A stretch of 64,000 bases of DNA, from contig CM021313.1 in NCBI GenBank assembly GCA_010645155.1, forward strand, positions 4,386,602 to 4,450,601, written 5' to 3'. The notes below the pieces were generated by a model. It made no database searches and had not been told where the DNA came from. It was given only the letters and a program-made list of their open reading frames with translations. The position numbers and the translations under genes were made by a program. Of the stretch, positions 48,671 through 62,100 are shown one piece after another. The stretch is from Tigriopus japonicus. Taxonomy: Eukaryota > Arthropoda > Copepoda > Harpacticoida > Harpacticidae. Every line of letters begins with the position of its first letter. Position 1 is the stretch's first letter.

Positions 48671-50629
48671 AAAAGGCAACAAATTGATCATTTTACATCT
48701 AACTCAGGAATTAGACACTCCCTAGATGTTTTTGAATGAGCAAGTGAATTAGTTCAATTTGTACTCCATTTTTTTCTTTTTTGGTTGAGTCCATGCAGGG
48801 ATAAATTCTTTAGATCAGGAAGGAATTGATTGTTTAAATCGTTTACCACGCCTAAATGTGCGCTCTAAAACCTTCATGTTTAAACCAATATTTCAATGAT
48901 ATGAATGATCCTCTCAATGAAGTGTCTTTAATATAATCAAGATGTATGCATAATATTTCAACGAATTCCTGTCTATGACAAATCAGGGAATGACTACAAA
49001 GAGTAAATTTTAATGAACGTTCTTAATGGAACATTTTTTATAATAAGATAAAAACAACGAAAAATGAAAAGCAAAATTCGTTTGAAAAGGCAAAAAGCTT
49101 CTTAATCTATGTCTATTAATCGAATTATGGTCAGCCTAAACTATCATATCTCATCTGTTGTTTTTTTCCTATGGCTTCTGCCCATATTCAATCCTCTTTT
49201 GCACAAATGGGTACTTAATAAGAGATTAAATTATAATAAATTTTTGACTGATCTGCACTGTTTGAATTGACATCGAAATTATCCCTTCTTCGTTTATTGT
49301 AACTTCGAAAGGAATCAGTAAAGTTCCATTTCTACATTTCGATACTTTTCCAGTCAAACAAACTCTAAGTTGCTGAATTGCAGAATAAAAAATACCCACG
49401 GACAAACTGTATGTCCAATTTTGGAGATAACACTGAGCAAATAGATATTTTCTACCTTATCACCAACAACAGGACTAATTGGTTTCATGTTGGGAACACT
49501 TCTCGGCAGATTTATTACCCTCATCATTAGTACTCTTCAATATCTGGAACTCCGCCAACAAAAATCGCGCTTTGAACACTTTTAATTGTGGACGAAGTTG
49601 CGACTTTTGGTCAGTCTATACCTATACATTGATTTCTCCCGAGAAATTGACAAATGAACTTAGTCAAGGCCACATGTTCAGTAGAATCGTGACTTATGAT
49701 AACATGATGTGAATTTGATGACTTGTTACTCTGAACAAACGAGAACATTGAGGATCAAGGCCCTTCGATCCGTTTCGACGACAGACTGCTCAAGTTGATA
49801 AATCTCAGGGTGAGGATTACCTCACTAACTTGAATCGTGCTAATTCATCTCGGTCCCTTAATTGAGAGCAATTATCGCACATATCTGTTAGAAGAGAAAT
49901 TTTGATTGAAGGATTCCTCTTTATTGCCGTAAAAACTCAAATTGTATTTCACTTTCGACCACCAACTTTTTTTTCTGCTTTAGAAAATACAATGAAAGAA
50001 TAGCAGTTGTGAAAAAAATGGTTTTAAGGGACCAAAATGAGAACTGCAATAAATATCGGATTAGCTTCTTTAATGAAAATTGTAATTAATGTCCAAGATT
50101 GCAAAGTGAAAAGTGAAAAGCTCACTTGTTATCAATTTCATTTGGCTTTTTTGACTTGGAAGAAGCCTCTTCTTGCTTAGCCACATTTATAACCCACATT
50201 AATTAGGGTGCAAAGAATTGAAATCTATGTTTTGTTGCACTTTCATTTCTCGTCAGCAAAATAGTCTGGAAGGTGTGCATTAGGTAAGGTTGTATAATTT
50301 TTGTTCAATGCTGCGGAAATCATAAACTCTATGATAAAATGATTTTGCAAAAAAGTATTGCCAAAATTTCGGTGAGATTATATCTTTTTTTGAATAAAGA
50401 TCATAAATCTTGACGATGAGCCCACTTTCAAAATAACAAGCATTGAAGCGATTTCTATTTACTTAAGTATGAATCAATTGAGTCTTCGTCAAATGAAAAG
50501 AACGAACTCTGGAACATATTTTAAGTTGCTTGACATAACAATAAAAATGGCTGGAAGGAGCAAGAGTATCTCTTAATTGGGACGCCTCTTTAATGGATAG
50601 CGCCTTTATTCTGCCAACTGGCTCCTAAC

Positions 50630-50785
50630 TAACAAACAAACAAACAAATCAAATCAAAACAAAACAAACAAACAAACAATCAAACAAACAAACAAACAAA
50701 CAAACAAACAAACAAACAAACAAACAAACAAACAACAAAACAAACAAACAAACAACAAAACAAACAAAACAAACAAACAAACAAA
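50630..50785. repeat. (CAAA)n microsatellite
   Basis: About 155 bp of nearly pure AAAC/CAAA units with a few interruptions (caaaacaaac). Confidence 0.97.
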
Positions 50786-53700
50786 ATCTATCTCACATTT
50801 TGATACTTGAGTGAGCGAGACAAAAACAAAAGGTGTACTGTTTTATTGTATAAATATAAAAAAATGTTATTGTGAGGAGTGGTTCACATAGAAAATATAT
50901 TTTAAGTAATCCATTCATTTCAACATGACTAAAATAAGGGAGTGGCACTCTGGAAATTGGTTAGGCTTATGATATTGTGTGCTTACAAATTAATCATTAT
51001 GATTATTGAATTTAGATCATTACTGCCCATGGGGCAAAATGTGCACGATTTTTTGTGTCACAACGAAAAAAGACAATCTAGTTAAGGTTTATGGGTCCAT
51101 CCGGGCAAAGAGGAAGTTGGGAAACTGCTGGAAAACGAAAATTTATGCTTGATTTTGGCCACGGTTTCTAGTTGTTTGTGGGAATCATCGAGGCGCTTCT
51201 TTCAACATTTCACTGATCCACGATTTGCATGCCAAACGAGGCAATAAATGTTTGGTCCTAATTCCATCACCAACGTTAATCAAGTTACACCAAGTCAAAA
51301 AAAATCCTTATTGGCAAATAAATTTGGGAATTGCTCATTTGGAAGAGGTGGAGTCTTGATCAACAAGCACTGAATAGTGCCACTGGATCCTGGATTACGT
51401 CACCGAAAATCCGCATTTCCAATTGGTACGCATGACAAGCGAGGATTACGCTGACGTGAATGGTTGTTTTTGAAGAGCTCTGGTTGATCTTGACGAGATC
51501 TCGGAGACGAGAATGTCAAGGATTCATTTGGAACTGTACTGGCGATTGAAGTTTCTGGATGGACAAAGTTGGCCAAAAGGCAAAGTCAACCTACGCAATA
51601 TCAAAGAAAGATTAGAGAGATCAGAAGACGACCCGAAGCAGATTGAAATACTCGGTTGAGAAGTCTTTGTTTGTCAGAGATGAATATTCCATTTCCAGGT
51701 AGAAAATTGCTGTTTTATACAGATTGAGCCCCCCTGCAGGCCTAATGTCGAATCTAAAGGCTAATCACGATCAGGATTAGAGGCCCTTCTTCCTCCTTTT
51801 GGTGACAATTGAAAAGTAATGGAAAATCAGAGTTCCGGAAGAAGAACAAAGGAGTCCATGATTGAGTAGGTTGTGTATGTAGGTTTATTCCATGGCATTC
51901 CAAAGAATTCGGGGAAACTTCCAATCTGTTGATGCTTTAATTTGGTCTCGATTTAAAGGCCTAACAAGAAAATTGAACGTCTACAGGTGAGAGAGTAACA
52001 TGAGAAATAATAGAGGTCGGCGTGATAGGATTTCTCTTTGAATGCAAACGGAGAATGTCGCTCAGGCTGGATTTTGCGATGTGAACTATGTCGTAAAATC
52101 TTTTTGTTAAAGGGTGAAAGTGGGCTTGTTTAGCTGCTTATGCACAGGCGAGGCTTTTTATGAGGATTCATCCTTCAGGATGGTCCATGAAAACAGGCCA
52201 TTAGCGTTCAACCGTCACGTGGGAAGAAGAAGAAGAAGAAGACGAAGTAGACAAATCGAGGCTTGAACAGAACAAAAACTTTCCGTACCCTGTGAAACCA
52301 ACGACGAATCCGGATCAAACGACCACCTTCAATTGTCCATTGAGTCTGCCATAAACTTTCAGTTTCACGTGTCAAATTGCCAACCATGGGGAGTACGTTT
52401 ACGTGTAAAGCACAGCCTCGTTAGACAAAGACATTTGGACAAGGAACTTGAAACTTGGTCATAATCATCGAGATCGACGGAAAACGTTCCTAATTAGGGG
52501 TGTCGTTTGAAATCCACGGGGAATCGTCCACCAATTAGGCCCTTTGGAAGAGCCATACTCGCACGTTCTTTATGGAACACCAATTTCGTCTAGGGAGGGT
52601 GGCATTTAAGGTTCTCACATTTATCGCCTCCCATCCCGAACGAACAAGAAGACGAAGGCAATTTAGAAACCGCAATTTAGGGAAAATCCGCCACTTCCCG
52701 AAAGAACTTCTTGATGTACTTTAATGGTTTTTTTCCAGAAGCTTCAATCGTCTCTGATATGTACGTACATCTTCAATGACCTCCGTCAAAGAAGTCCTTC
52801 GAAGATGACTCGACCAAATTTCAAGACCCGGACTCATTTCTTACCAAATGACACACTCAAGAAAAAACAGCTTGTCGCTTTTAAGGACACGCTTTGGTGT
52901 GCAAACCCTCCTGCTGGCAGGATTTGGGCGATTGCAATGGGTAAATGGATTTTTGAGTGACTTTTAACGTGAGGTATAATGAGTCGACGAATTCAAGCAG
53001 CCATATTGATTCAATAACTCGGTGTCGTGGTCGTCATTTGGTTTGGGATTGCGCCATATTGCGTTATTTCAAGAAGTCCATAAAGAGTTACGACTGGTTT
53101 TTAGATGACGCGTTGGTGTTTTAAGAGCACTTTGATTTGCTTAAGATAACAGGGGGAAAACGCCAGACGCCAAAGAATGAACGAGCTTGGTGCATCACTT
53201 CAACTTTCATTCCGAGATACCGGACTTGAAATAATTCATGAATTATGGTGGCGAAATCGAGTCTCGAGGTTAGTCTCTATCTCTAGTATGAGGTTGGAAG
53301 AACCAATGGATGGATGGATGGTTGGTTGAAGTATGTAAGGCAAAATTTTATGGCCATGAAACAAGAAAGAAAGGCCCTCTTTGAAAGCCAAAGATGAAGC
53401 CCGATCTTTTGAACAAAGCCCTTGAAAGGTAAAGACGAATGGCGTCATAAATTACGTACTAACAATGAATGGTAGCAACGATATGGATATCTAGACTCAT
53501 TTATTATTTCTAGCGATCACGAAAGACCTCTGGGGATGTGGTATAACAGGTATTTGGCTGGGAAATTTCCATGACTTTTGAACCGCCGTCCAATCGGTCT
53601 TCTTAAAGGGGCGTAGTATGAGCGAGTTCCCGCTCCTCACCTCCTCATCTTCCTCCTTCTCCTCCTCCACCCACGGCACTTTTTTGGGACAGGTTTGTTG

Positions 53701-53829
53701 AAATGATTAATTAATGATAGGAGGAAGTGAAATCTTTCACAAAGAGAAACTAGATCATGTCCCTCAAAAAGGCACGCTGATAGTCAAGAATAGTCACATG
53801 AAACCAGACACAAACACAGGGTGATCAAA
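50786..53829. other. Region downstream of the LURAP1-like gene without recognised coding sequence
   Basis: Less AT-rich than the region to the left, with a short (GAA)n run near 52230-52245 and a (GGAT)n run near 53307-53325. Minus-strand AATAAA near 53499-53504 may be the polyadenylation site of the gene at 53830-56181. The short frames (for example 52724-52960) show no known motif. Confidence 0.4.
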
Positions 53830-56181
53830 TCAAATCAACCGGGCACTTTCTGAAGTTGCCTCTGATGAACTCGACGCAGACGACGAGGAATAGGAGGATC
53901 CAGCACTGACAGCAGAGTGGCGACTCGAATTGGAACCAGATGATCGGTCTCGAATGAAGCCTGAGTCAAACGAACCCTGCTTCACGTGCTTCCACACCGG
54001 AGGCAGAGAAATCCCCTCCGGGGAACTACTGTCCCCATAGCAATTATTTTCGTCACCTTGCTGACTAACGGCATTGGTGGTGTTTCTCATATGGAAGAAA
54101 GAGCCATTGATCTCGTCATTATCGAATGGACTTGGTGGAGGGACAGGGGAGATCTGTTCCGGATCTCGACTCAGGCCATTATCGACAACTGGTGAGGGTT
54201 GGGGTGCTTGGTTTTCATGCGACACTTTCGAAGCAAACTTTTTCTCACGACATTCCTTTATGATTGAAGCTGGTAGGGTATGAAATCCGGGGAGTGAGGT
54301 AGGACCTTGATCATGCTCCCTCAGGGGGTTGGGAATCAACAGGGCATGCACGGGGAGTTCTCGCTTGATAGGAGGATTGGCCCAACTACCCCGTCCTCTT
54401 TTGTTCTTCCCCGTGGCGGGAAAAGAGACCCTCTGTCTTTGGAACCCCGATCTGAGGAGGATGGATTGTGATCGAATGACCGATCGAATCGGGTCCGACA
54501 TTGGTGAGGCCTCCATGTGAGGCAAAGAAGTTGGGTCTGCATGTGGACTATCGTTCAAGAACATCGAATTTGGCATTGGGTCTCGGCTCAAAGTAGACCC
54601 GGGTGACATGGATGACCATGAAACGGAGGAGCTTGATGAGACGTCGTCGTCTCCAGTTTCATAGGCCTCCTGATAGGGGTCAGCTTTCTTGGACAAATAC
54701 CCTTGGATTTGTTGCACCGATAATGATCTGACTGAGGCTGGAGTATTGGGCGCCGAGCAAAGAGAGGTCAAGTCCAACGCTTCGTCTAATAAATCATTGA
54801 TCTCTTGCTCTTGATCGCTTCCCTCTTCATCGGGACAATCGTGATCACCATTCTCAATGTCGATGTTGCCGTCATGATCTCGATCATGGCCGTCTAAATC
54901 ACTTTCAGGTTGATTTACCTCCATTGAAACTGACTTGGTGAATGGCGTTGATGTGATTGCGGAAATTGTATCAGTCCTTGGCAACATTGGCGACGAAGAG
55001 GGCGAGTCCGTGGAGGATCCCTCTTTCATCTCCTCAATGGTGTCGTTCAGGGTGAGGAGCTGCTTGAAAAGCTCATTATCAAGATGGATGAGCGACAACA
55101 ACTCAGTACGAAGCAGATCAAGCTTCGTTTGCAGGAATGATGGATCATTGAGAAAATTTGGGCGGGAATTTGATTTTGATGACCCGAGATGCGTCACTGG
55201 ATCCACCTCCGATGTGGATGGTGGTAACTTTGAGACCGTCACATTTTTGGCGAGATCCTCTTCTTGGATTGGTGATGATAATGATGACGACGACGACGAT
55301 GATGGTTCAGAAGGTGATGCCTCATCTCCCCCTTCGTCGTCTCTCATACTTCCAAGGCCTTCGTCATTATCTCCATCACTTTTGGTGGTGGTGGTGCTTA
55401 GGGAGCAATCCCCAGTTGACGTTGTCGAACAATCAATGGATTGGAAAGAGATGGAATCAATTGCTGGAGATGAGGCAATACCCTTCTCGTTGTCGTTTTC
55501 TTTGACAAGCGAGGATATTTCCCGAGATTTCCGTTGAGAGGAATCAGTGAATTCGATCCTTTCTCTTAAAGATGCACCATCAAGATGATGCGTAGGTGAA
55601 GGAGATGGGGATGCTCGAGATTGGAATTCCTTCTCGTTCTCAGGAGCTTCTTCTTCGACTAGAGAACTCAGTTTCTCATGCAACCGTTCGATTCCGGACC
55701 CTGGATGAGAAACTAGACTAAAATATCCGCTTGAACACGCCGAACGAAATGATCCTCCACATCCTCCACCCAAACGAAAACTGGAACTATCACAAGCAGA
55801 TGAGAATTGAGTACCATCCGGGGGAGTGATGCCCCAATTCTTGGCGACTTCCTCAGCAGCATCTAATCGTCGTTCGTAGAACTCTCGACAATCACGGGCC
55901 AAATTATCACTTTGATCGTACACAGCATCCTCTTGCCTCAATCCATTTTCGGAGGGGACCAATCCTGCGATCCCAAGCAAATTGCCATCCAGTAGTGAGT
56001 TGGTATCATCCGAATCATCGGGACAATTATCATCCTCCATTGTCGACGACTGAGAAGGCCTTCTTTTGGTCCAATGCACAATGCTGTCATCGCCATCGAA
56101 TCGATCTTCAAAGTTTTGCTCGCCTATCCGAAGTTTCTTAAACAAGTCCAAACTTGGAAGCTTCCTGGTCCAGCTGTTCAT
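53830..56181 (-). CDS. Large disordered protein with LURAP1-like leucine-rich helix
   Basis: A single uninterrupted frame of 783 residues from an ATG at 56181, with an in-frame TGA two codons upstream, to a stop at 53830. It starts MNSWTRKLPSLDLFKKLRIG. Most of it is low-complexity: Ser-rich stretches, acidic runs, PPSPF-type motifs and a Ser-rich tail ending SESARLI. The one helical island, at about residues 346-386, contains KLDLLRTELLSLIHLDNELF and KQLLTLNDTIEEMK. It resembles the leucine-rich core of LURAP1/LURAP1L adaptor proteins (alternating hydrophobics, QLL.LN..IE), which bind the MRCK-type kinase complex in vertebrates. The tail has PPVWKHVKQGSFDSGF, which could be a short binding motif. 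Codon use and lack of internal stops over 2.3 kb support a real gene. The family link is tentative, and further upstream exons are possible. Confidence 0.65.
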   Translation of the reverse strand: MNSWTRKLPSLDLFKKLRIGEQNFEDRFDGDDSIVHWTKRRPSQSSTMEDDNCPDDSDDTNSLLDGNLLGIAGLVPSENGLRQEDAVYDQSDNLARDCREFYERRLDAAEEVAKNWGITPPDGTQFSSACDSSSFRLGGGCGGSFRSACSSGYFSLVSHPGSGIERLHEKLSSLVEEEAPENEKEFQSRASPSPSPTHHLDGASLRERIEFTDSSQRKSREISSLVKENDNEKGIASSPAIDSISFQSIDCSTTSTGDCSLSTTTTKSDGDNDEGLGSMRDDEGGDEASPSEPSSSSSSSLSSPIQEEDLAKNVTVSKLPPSTSEVDPVTHLGSSKSNSRPNFLNDPSFLQTKLDLLRTELLSLIHLDNELFKQLLTLNDTIEEMKEGSSTDSPSSSPMLPRTDTISAITSTPFTKSVSMEVNQPESDLDGHDRDHDGNIDIENGDHDCPDEEGSDQEQEINDLLDEALDLTSLCSAPNTPASVRSLSVQQIQGYLSKKADPYQEAYETGDDDVSSSSSVSWSSMSPGSTLSRDPMPNSMFLNDSPHADPTSLPHMEASPMSDPIRSVIRSQSILLRSGFQRQRVSFPATGKNKRGRGSWANPPIKRELPVHALLIPNPLREHDQGPTSLPGFHTLPASIIKECREKKFASKVSHENQAPQPSPVVDNGLSRDPEQISPVPPPSPFDNDEINGSFFHMRNTTNAVSQQGDENNCYGDSSSPEGISLPPVWKHVKQGSFDSGFIRDRSSGSNSSRHSAVSAGSSYSSSSASSSSEATSESARLI

Positions 56182-59100
56182 GGTTCACATTCCAATCTAA
56201 ATCGAGTGTCTTCTTCGTCTCATGCAGTCTCTGCACACATAGTATTCATGAATGGTTAGTTTTGTCTTCCCACTGGTTGGACTTGAGCAAATGAACCCGA
56301 AATGAGTTTTCCTCTTTCCCCGACTTCAATGACTTGCGACAGACCCTCAAAACTTCTTGAGTCAGTCAGTCAGACCACCATTTCAACCACCACTTAAATT
56401 GACTCTTGAGCGAGTGCATGCATGAACACTTGATTTCACTTCAGCACGAGGTTGGTTCCTTTCAAAGCCGCACCAATCTTAGGTGAATATTCTGGACACT
56501 ACCCACTTCGTATGATGAACTGAGGTTTGCTACTAAAAAGCACCCGACGAAGGACTGGATGACTTAATCCTCTTACGACTTAGTTCCTTTTCATTCTATT
56601 CTATGTAGACGCACTCACTCGGAGATATATGAAGCACATGTGCACTCAGATCTCGTTAGCTCTTGACTAACTGGATGGAGATGGTCTTCCTCTTCATCGG
56701 CGTCGTCCTCATCGTCGTCGGTGATTTCCACAGTGGTGAAGGGCTCGAAATAATAGGAAGGGCACTCCTCGATCCACGAACAGGGAGAGTGAGTACTACA
56801 TACAGTACTAGGTACATACGTACACATGAGTCGATCGAGCAAGGTGGATGTGAAAGTGTTACGCGCCATCCCGAAAAGCACCACCACCATTCAGGCATCA
56901 TTGTACTTGAGGGGGAATACTAAGCCAGGGTGAATAGGTAAGGCCTCAACCATGGGTATTTTATTGGGTAATGAACGCAAAGGACTCCATGACAACAAAT
57001 AGGCAGAATTTGTTTTACTTTTATGGGGCATTTTGGAGGAGATAAGTTGTTCATTTAAAGCTTTTTAGCGGCCAGAAAGCAAGTCTATTTTTACCCCCTG
57101 TTTTTTAATAATATGCAGTTGTACAAAATGAACTCAAAGTATAAAGCCAACATATGCTTTATTCTTTTTAACTAAGCCCTTTTCATGCATGGAGAGACGC
57201 AACTTTTTTTGGCTCATCTTGCCGAGTGAGTGAGATTTATTTTCAAAATTCTAGTTTTCCATGTTGTGCAAATTGTGGTACCGTACTTGATCAAAGGGAG
57301 CGGTCTCAAATAATAGGCACTACTCTTAGAATAGAGCAAAGCGATCTCGCATGGATTCATAGTAATAAAGGCACCGTTGATTCAATTTACACAGACTCAA
57401 GTCAAACAAATACAATATTACATTTACAACTTACTATTCATGACCTTCAAGTGCATCAACTTTTGAGAGTCATTCATGAATTTTGTGGTGATGAGGTGAG
57501 GATGTGGTGAGAGGGTTCATACCCCTGAAAGCACAGAACACTCCGCTAATTCAAGGCAAATAGAAAAATTGCTCCGCTCTCATCTCACTCTCCAGATTCC
57601 CTTAACTTTAACCAACATCTTTGGCAAAAGTAAAATCCATTCACATATCCCATTCACATCCAAGCATAGCACAATGGGAAGCTATGTACGTGCAGGCACA
57701 CAACCAGGGGTCATCACGTATGCACCGTTTTTTCACCTTCCTGTGGTCACCTTCAAGGGTCCGCTCTCGGCGCCGGCATCGCCACCATTTGAGTCCCCGA
57801 ACTTTACCGCTAGGTTTGCCCACAATCCTTGACCGTGTTGGCAACCAAGCTGGCCACACGCATGCTTCCGAGGCCCAAGCTGGGAAATGTCAGCAATAAC
57901 GTGTAAAACACACATGCAAGTTGACTCCAAGATCAGATGCAAAGAGATTTGAGCAGCTTCCGTTCCTCTATTTACGACGGCTGCTACGGACGTGTATCTC
58001 TAACGGGGCCCCATTGGCCATGGATTTTAATAACAGAGGCTTGAACTTGAAACCTTGCCTACCTAAGACCTCTTGCAACTGGTAATCCTTGATATCATCA
58101 GGTTCTTCCGTTTAAACGAGGTATAAAAACTCCAACCAACCCCCAACTGGTTCTAGATGATAAGTAGGGGACCACTTTCAGATAACGTTTCAAATTCAAA
58201 ATGTTTCAAATGCATTTTTACATTCTTGATGTATATTGCACCGGAATCAACCGCTTAAGGGACTTAGTAGGAGTTTGGCCTGTCTCGAAAGAAAATTTGA
58301 CAGATAGATGGGCAAACACGTTCTCATCGTGTGAAAAAAGTTTTGGGGTTTGAGGCCAATTTGCCCGATTCTCACGCCAAGGTCAATCAAAACGAGAATC
58401 ATCCATCAGAGCGTGAAATCTTGCTCGGTTTTGAATTTGCTCAAAAAAATGCAGGATTTTCCCCACTTTTCTTCGATCTGACACGTTGGGCGTTTGAAAG
58501 GCGCTCATAAATCAATGATCCACGCGATTTGGCAATCAAAATTACCTTTCGTTAGTCTGAAGCCACTGAAAACGCGTTGGACGCAAAGCAAACATAAGTG
58601 TAAACGGATTTCAGCTGACGCTCACTTCAAAACTTGAACAAGCGCCAGATTTGAATACATCGCTCTGAAGGTGTGCAGTTTGAAGATGAGCTTCTACTTT
58701 CCATTTAAATTTGATCAGTGTCATTTGCCATTTCTAGCAAATATCAAACTTTCATTCCTGGGATTGAGTTCTTCGCAAGATTGTGCGGTAGGAGAAAGTG
58801 AGGAAGATAAACACTCTTATGAGCACGGCGTGGAGCCCAAAGACGACTTTTGATCGACGGCATTGTAGTGGTATAAGGAGAGGCGAGTCTGGCTTGGAGT
58901 TGGGGGTTGTTTGATTGCCCATCAAACAAGTCAATCAATTCTGGATGAACTGGGCATTGTGCAACCAAAGGAAATTGCTTGTCTCTGCCAAGAAGGAAAA
59001 AGGAACCGGCTAATCCGACAACACATTAGCTGGAAATCATCTTACCGCCCAAAGTAATCGAGCAGCTTAAATCTCAATCCACTTTTTGTACCTCAGTCAT

Positions 59101-62100
59101 TACACTCGAATGCAAGTGTGATTCGTGCTTTGTTGCCCAAGGCCTAGTTTTAGCACATTGTGATTCTCGGTATGAGGGCATAAGAAGCATGGGAACTTGA
59201 GTTTTTGACCAAATAATTCTCAATTGAACAAAACTGTTGTACGTTTTGATGGATGAACAAAGAGCTCAGAAAAGTTCTTAAAGATGCTGTTCCCATAATC
59301 AAGTTGCAATTTCAAGCTTGTTAGTGCGAGTAAACTTTTGATGTGTCGTCAAAATACCAAGAAGCCAAAATCTGTTTTTTTTTCTCCTTGAATGAATTAT
59401 TTCGAATCATGTGTTGTTTTTCATTAGGAACGGCGGCTGAGCTAACGATATTTGAATGTATGCGTAACGCTCTGGTTGAGTCTCCTACGCAATGGATTCA
59501 TCATGGACTAGAAAATGGACTGCATATTCTATGGACACCAAGTACTACCCTTCAACTTGTTGATGTCTCATTTCAATGGGTGTGAGCAGTTTTAGGAATT
59601 CGTCAACTAAAATTCAAGATATTTAACGTTTTTCTCCAAACTTGTTGTGATAACGAATTGATAATTGAACACAAACAAAAATAGTAAGTCTGATCGGTCG
59701 TCTTGGATTACAGGACACATTTTTTGTGGTATAGACAAAATATATTTTGTATCTGATTTACAAATGATTCAAAACAATCCAAATAATGATCGTGTTTTCA
59801 ATACAGCAAATAACAGAATTGACGGCAGAGTCAACGCCTGTCATCCCATGAATCCTCAGTACATAGTACATGAAAAGCTTATGGTAATGGATGATCAACA
59901 GCCCTCCCATGTACTGTTCCCATACATGGCTTGCTCACATTAGTACGTACTTCCAAATCTGGTTGAGCAGAGCATGTGACTTCATCTTTGGAATCTCATT
60001 CCTTGGGATGAGCTTGGTAATGCGTAAGTTTGTTAGTTGTGTTCAACGTCCGGAACCAATGGCACCCAATCGAATTGGTGGCAAGTAAAAGACAGACAAA
60101 GATCAGCTTGATAATAAGCAACCATGGTATTATAAGACACTATTTCTAGGGCTAGGTACATGGGTTTTTTGTATTCATTTTATCCAATACTATCATTTTC
60201 CAAGTAGGTCGCGCCGTGGAGACTTTTTGTACTTCGTCAACAAACGTTTTGCGTTTCACGCCAAGGCATTAATTAATCAGAACAAGTCCATACGTGGAGT
60301 TGTCCATGGGATGGACTTGGAAGAGCATGATTTATGAAGGGCTTCTTCTCTCTGTTATGAAACGAAGGTAATTAGACAAGTGGTTTATGTCCTTTCAAAT
60401 GGACTGTTACAAAGCAAGGATTGTTCAGTTGCTTAATCATCAAACAAATGACAATCAAGGACTTCTTACTTCTCTCTCACCTTGTTGAAACGAGCAAAGA
60501 GAGATCAAAATTTGCGTGTAAAATCCCAAGAAAGTCATTAAAACTGATCACGCAGCGAAATCAAAAAGTCAGACAGTCGTTTTCACGATTTTTCAATCTG
60601 GCATGGTTCTTTTGGACAAATACTTTGAACCAACTGGTGCCCTTCTACAAGTCCTTGTTACATTGGTATTCAACTGATCAAAGGGCGTTAAGAGTCATGC
60701 AAACCATGAATTACGCGAACTACTTGCATGACAATGGGCGCAAATGTTTTGGAGGTCGTGAAGATTTGCCCGTAAATTGCTTGATTGGCTTCTTTAACGA
60801 CTCAATTGACATTCAAGCACATCCCAAAACCCTGCTGTCATGATGACGACAAGATTTTATTCCATACACAATGTCAACTCTACCACTAGAGATCTTCTTT
60901 TGTTCTTCGTTTCCCACTTTTGTACTAGACCGTGCATGCAGGGGAACATTCCTGAAAACCAGAGAAGCGTTACTGGCACATAATTTCACCAATGTTTTTC
61001 TCCACTGCTGTTTCGATCTGTCCAAGTGTATGTAGTACCTCCTGGTGCCAAATATCCCATTAGAAGCTTTTGTATCCGAACGTTGGCAGATCCGTTCACG
61101 TATGGCAATTCCGTTTTATTTTATCGTTTGATGCGTCAGAACTGAATGAGAGACCAAGATGATGATCACGTTTGGGAAGCTGAATGATTTGGTGAGCCTG
61201 GAGACGCCAAATTTGGAGAAAACATAATTGAGACGTTCTACGGAAGCCAAAACACTAATGTTCAATTTGACCCCAAACGAAGTTTCTCTCCTTAAATTCG
61301 GAAGAGTTCTTTGTGTCTAGGAAAGAAGGACTGAAATCATATCGATAGAGGCCCATTAAGCAATAAGCCAAAAAAGCAATCTGAAAACTGACACATTTTG
61401 ATAACAAATATAGAACCAAAATCAAATCTATCTTCAGGCTAAAAACATCAAGAAGAAGAGGATTCTTGACAAGAAAGGTGTTTGGAGAGTGTGAAGACAA
61501 CGTGTCTTGACAGAACCAGAACCTCACATTTGATCTTGATGACCCTCGTGCAGGATCTGAAGCACAAACCAATGCACGGATCAGTCTAAACGGTCTCCAT
61601 GCAAACCAAACTTCCTCTCATCCTCAACTTTCACCTGTCAAATCCTTGGGAGAACTACTCCACATTTCTGAATTATAGGGGTTAAATTACGTTTTGAAGT
61701 TACATGCCACCATGATGTGACTGAAGATAATGTTGGGGGTACTTGTGGACTACTAAAAGCGTGGATAACAGTAGTTCAACTAGTTCTTAAATGCATGTTA
61801 GCAAACAGATTGAGTTTGTATTAAATGTAGAATTATAAAAGGCTATTTATCTTTTTGTCAAAGAAATATTTTGGAACACTTTGTTAATGTATAAGAAGCA
61901 GTGTCCAATGGTCCTAAAATTTAGATTATGTTGAAGCAAATAATCATTTTAAAAATGGGGAAGTTACAGACATGCAGGGGGCATAGCTCATTAGAACTTA
62001 ATATATAACATCTTTTAAGTCTTTGTCAGCAAGCAAACTGTTTTTGTTGTATTTTCCTTTTGATACACAGAAATAATATCTATAAATTTGGGAAAAATAA

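Noticed and set aside
54935..55537. 200-residue plus-strand frame opposite the LURAP1-like gene
   Set aside because: It is the antisense shadow of the 783-residue frame; its composition (Asp/Ser runs) mirrors the Ser/acidic codons of the real strand.
57226..57510. 94-residue frame with a CxxC (CCANCG) motif
   Set aside because: There is one CxxC only, no second metal pair, no homology and no splice context; probably chance.
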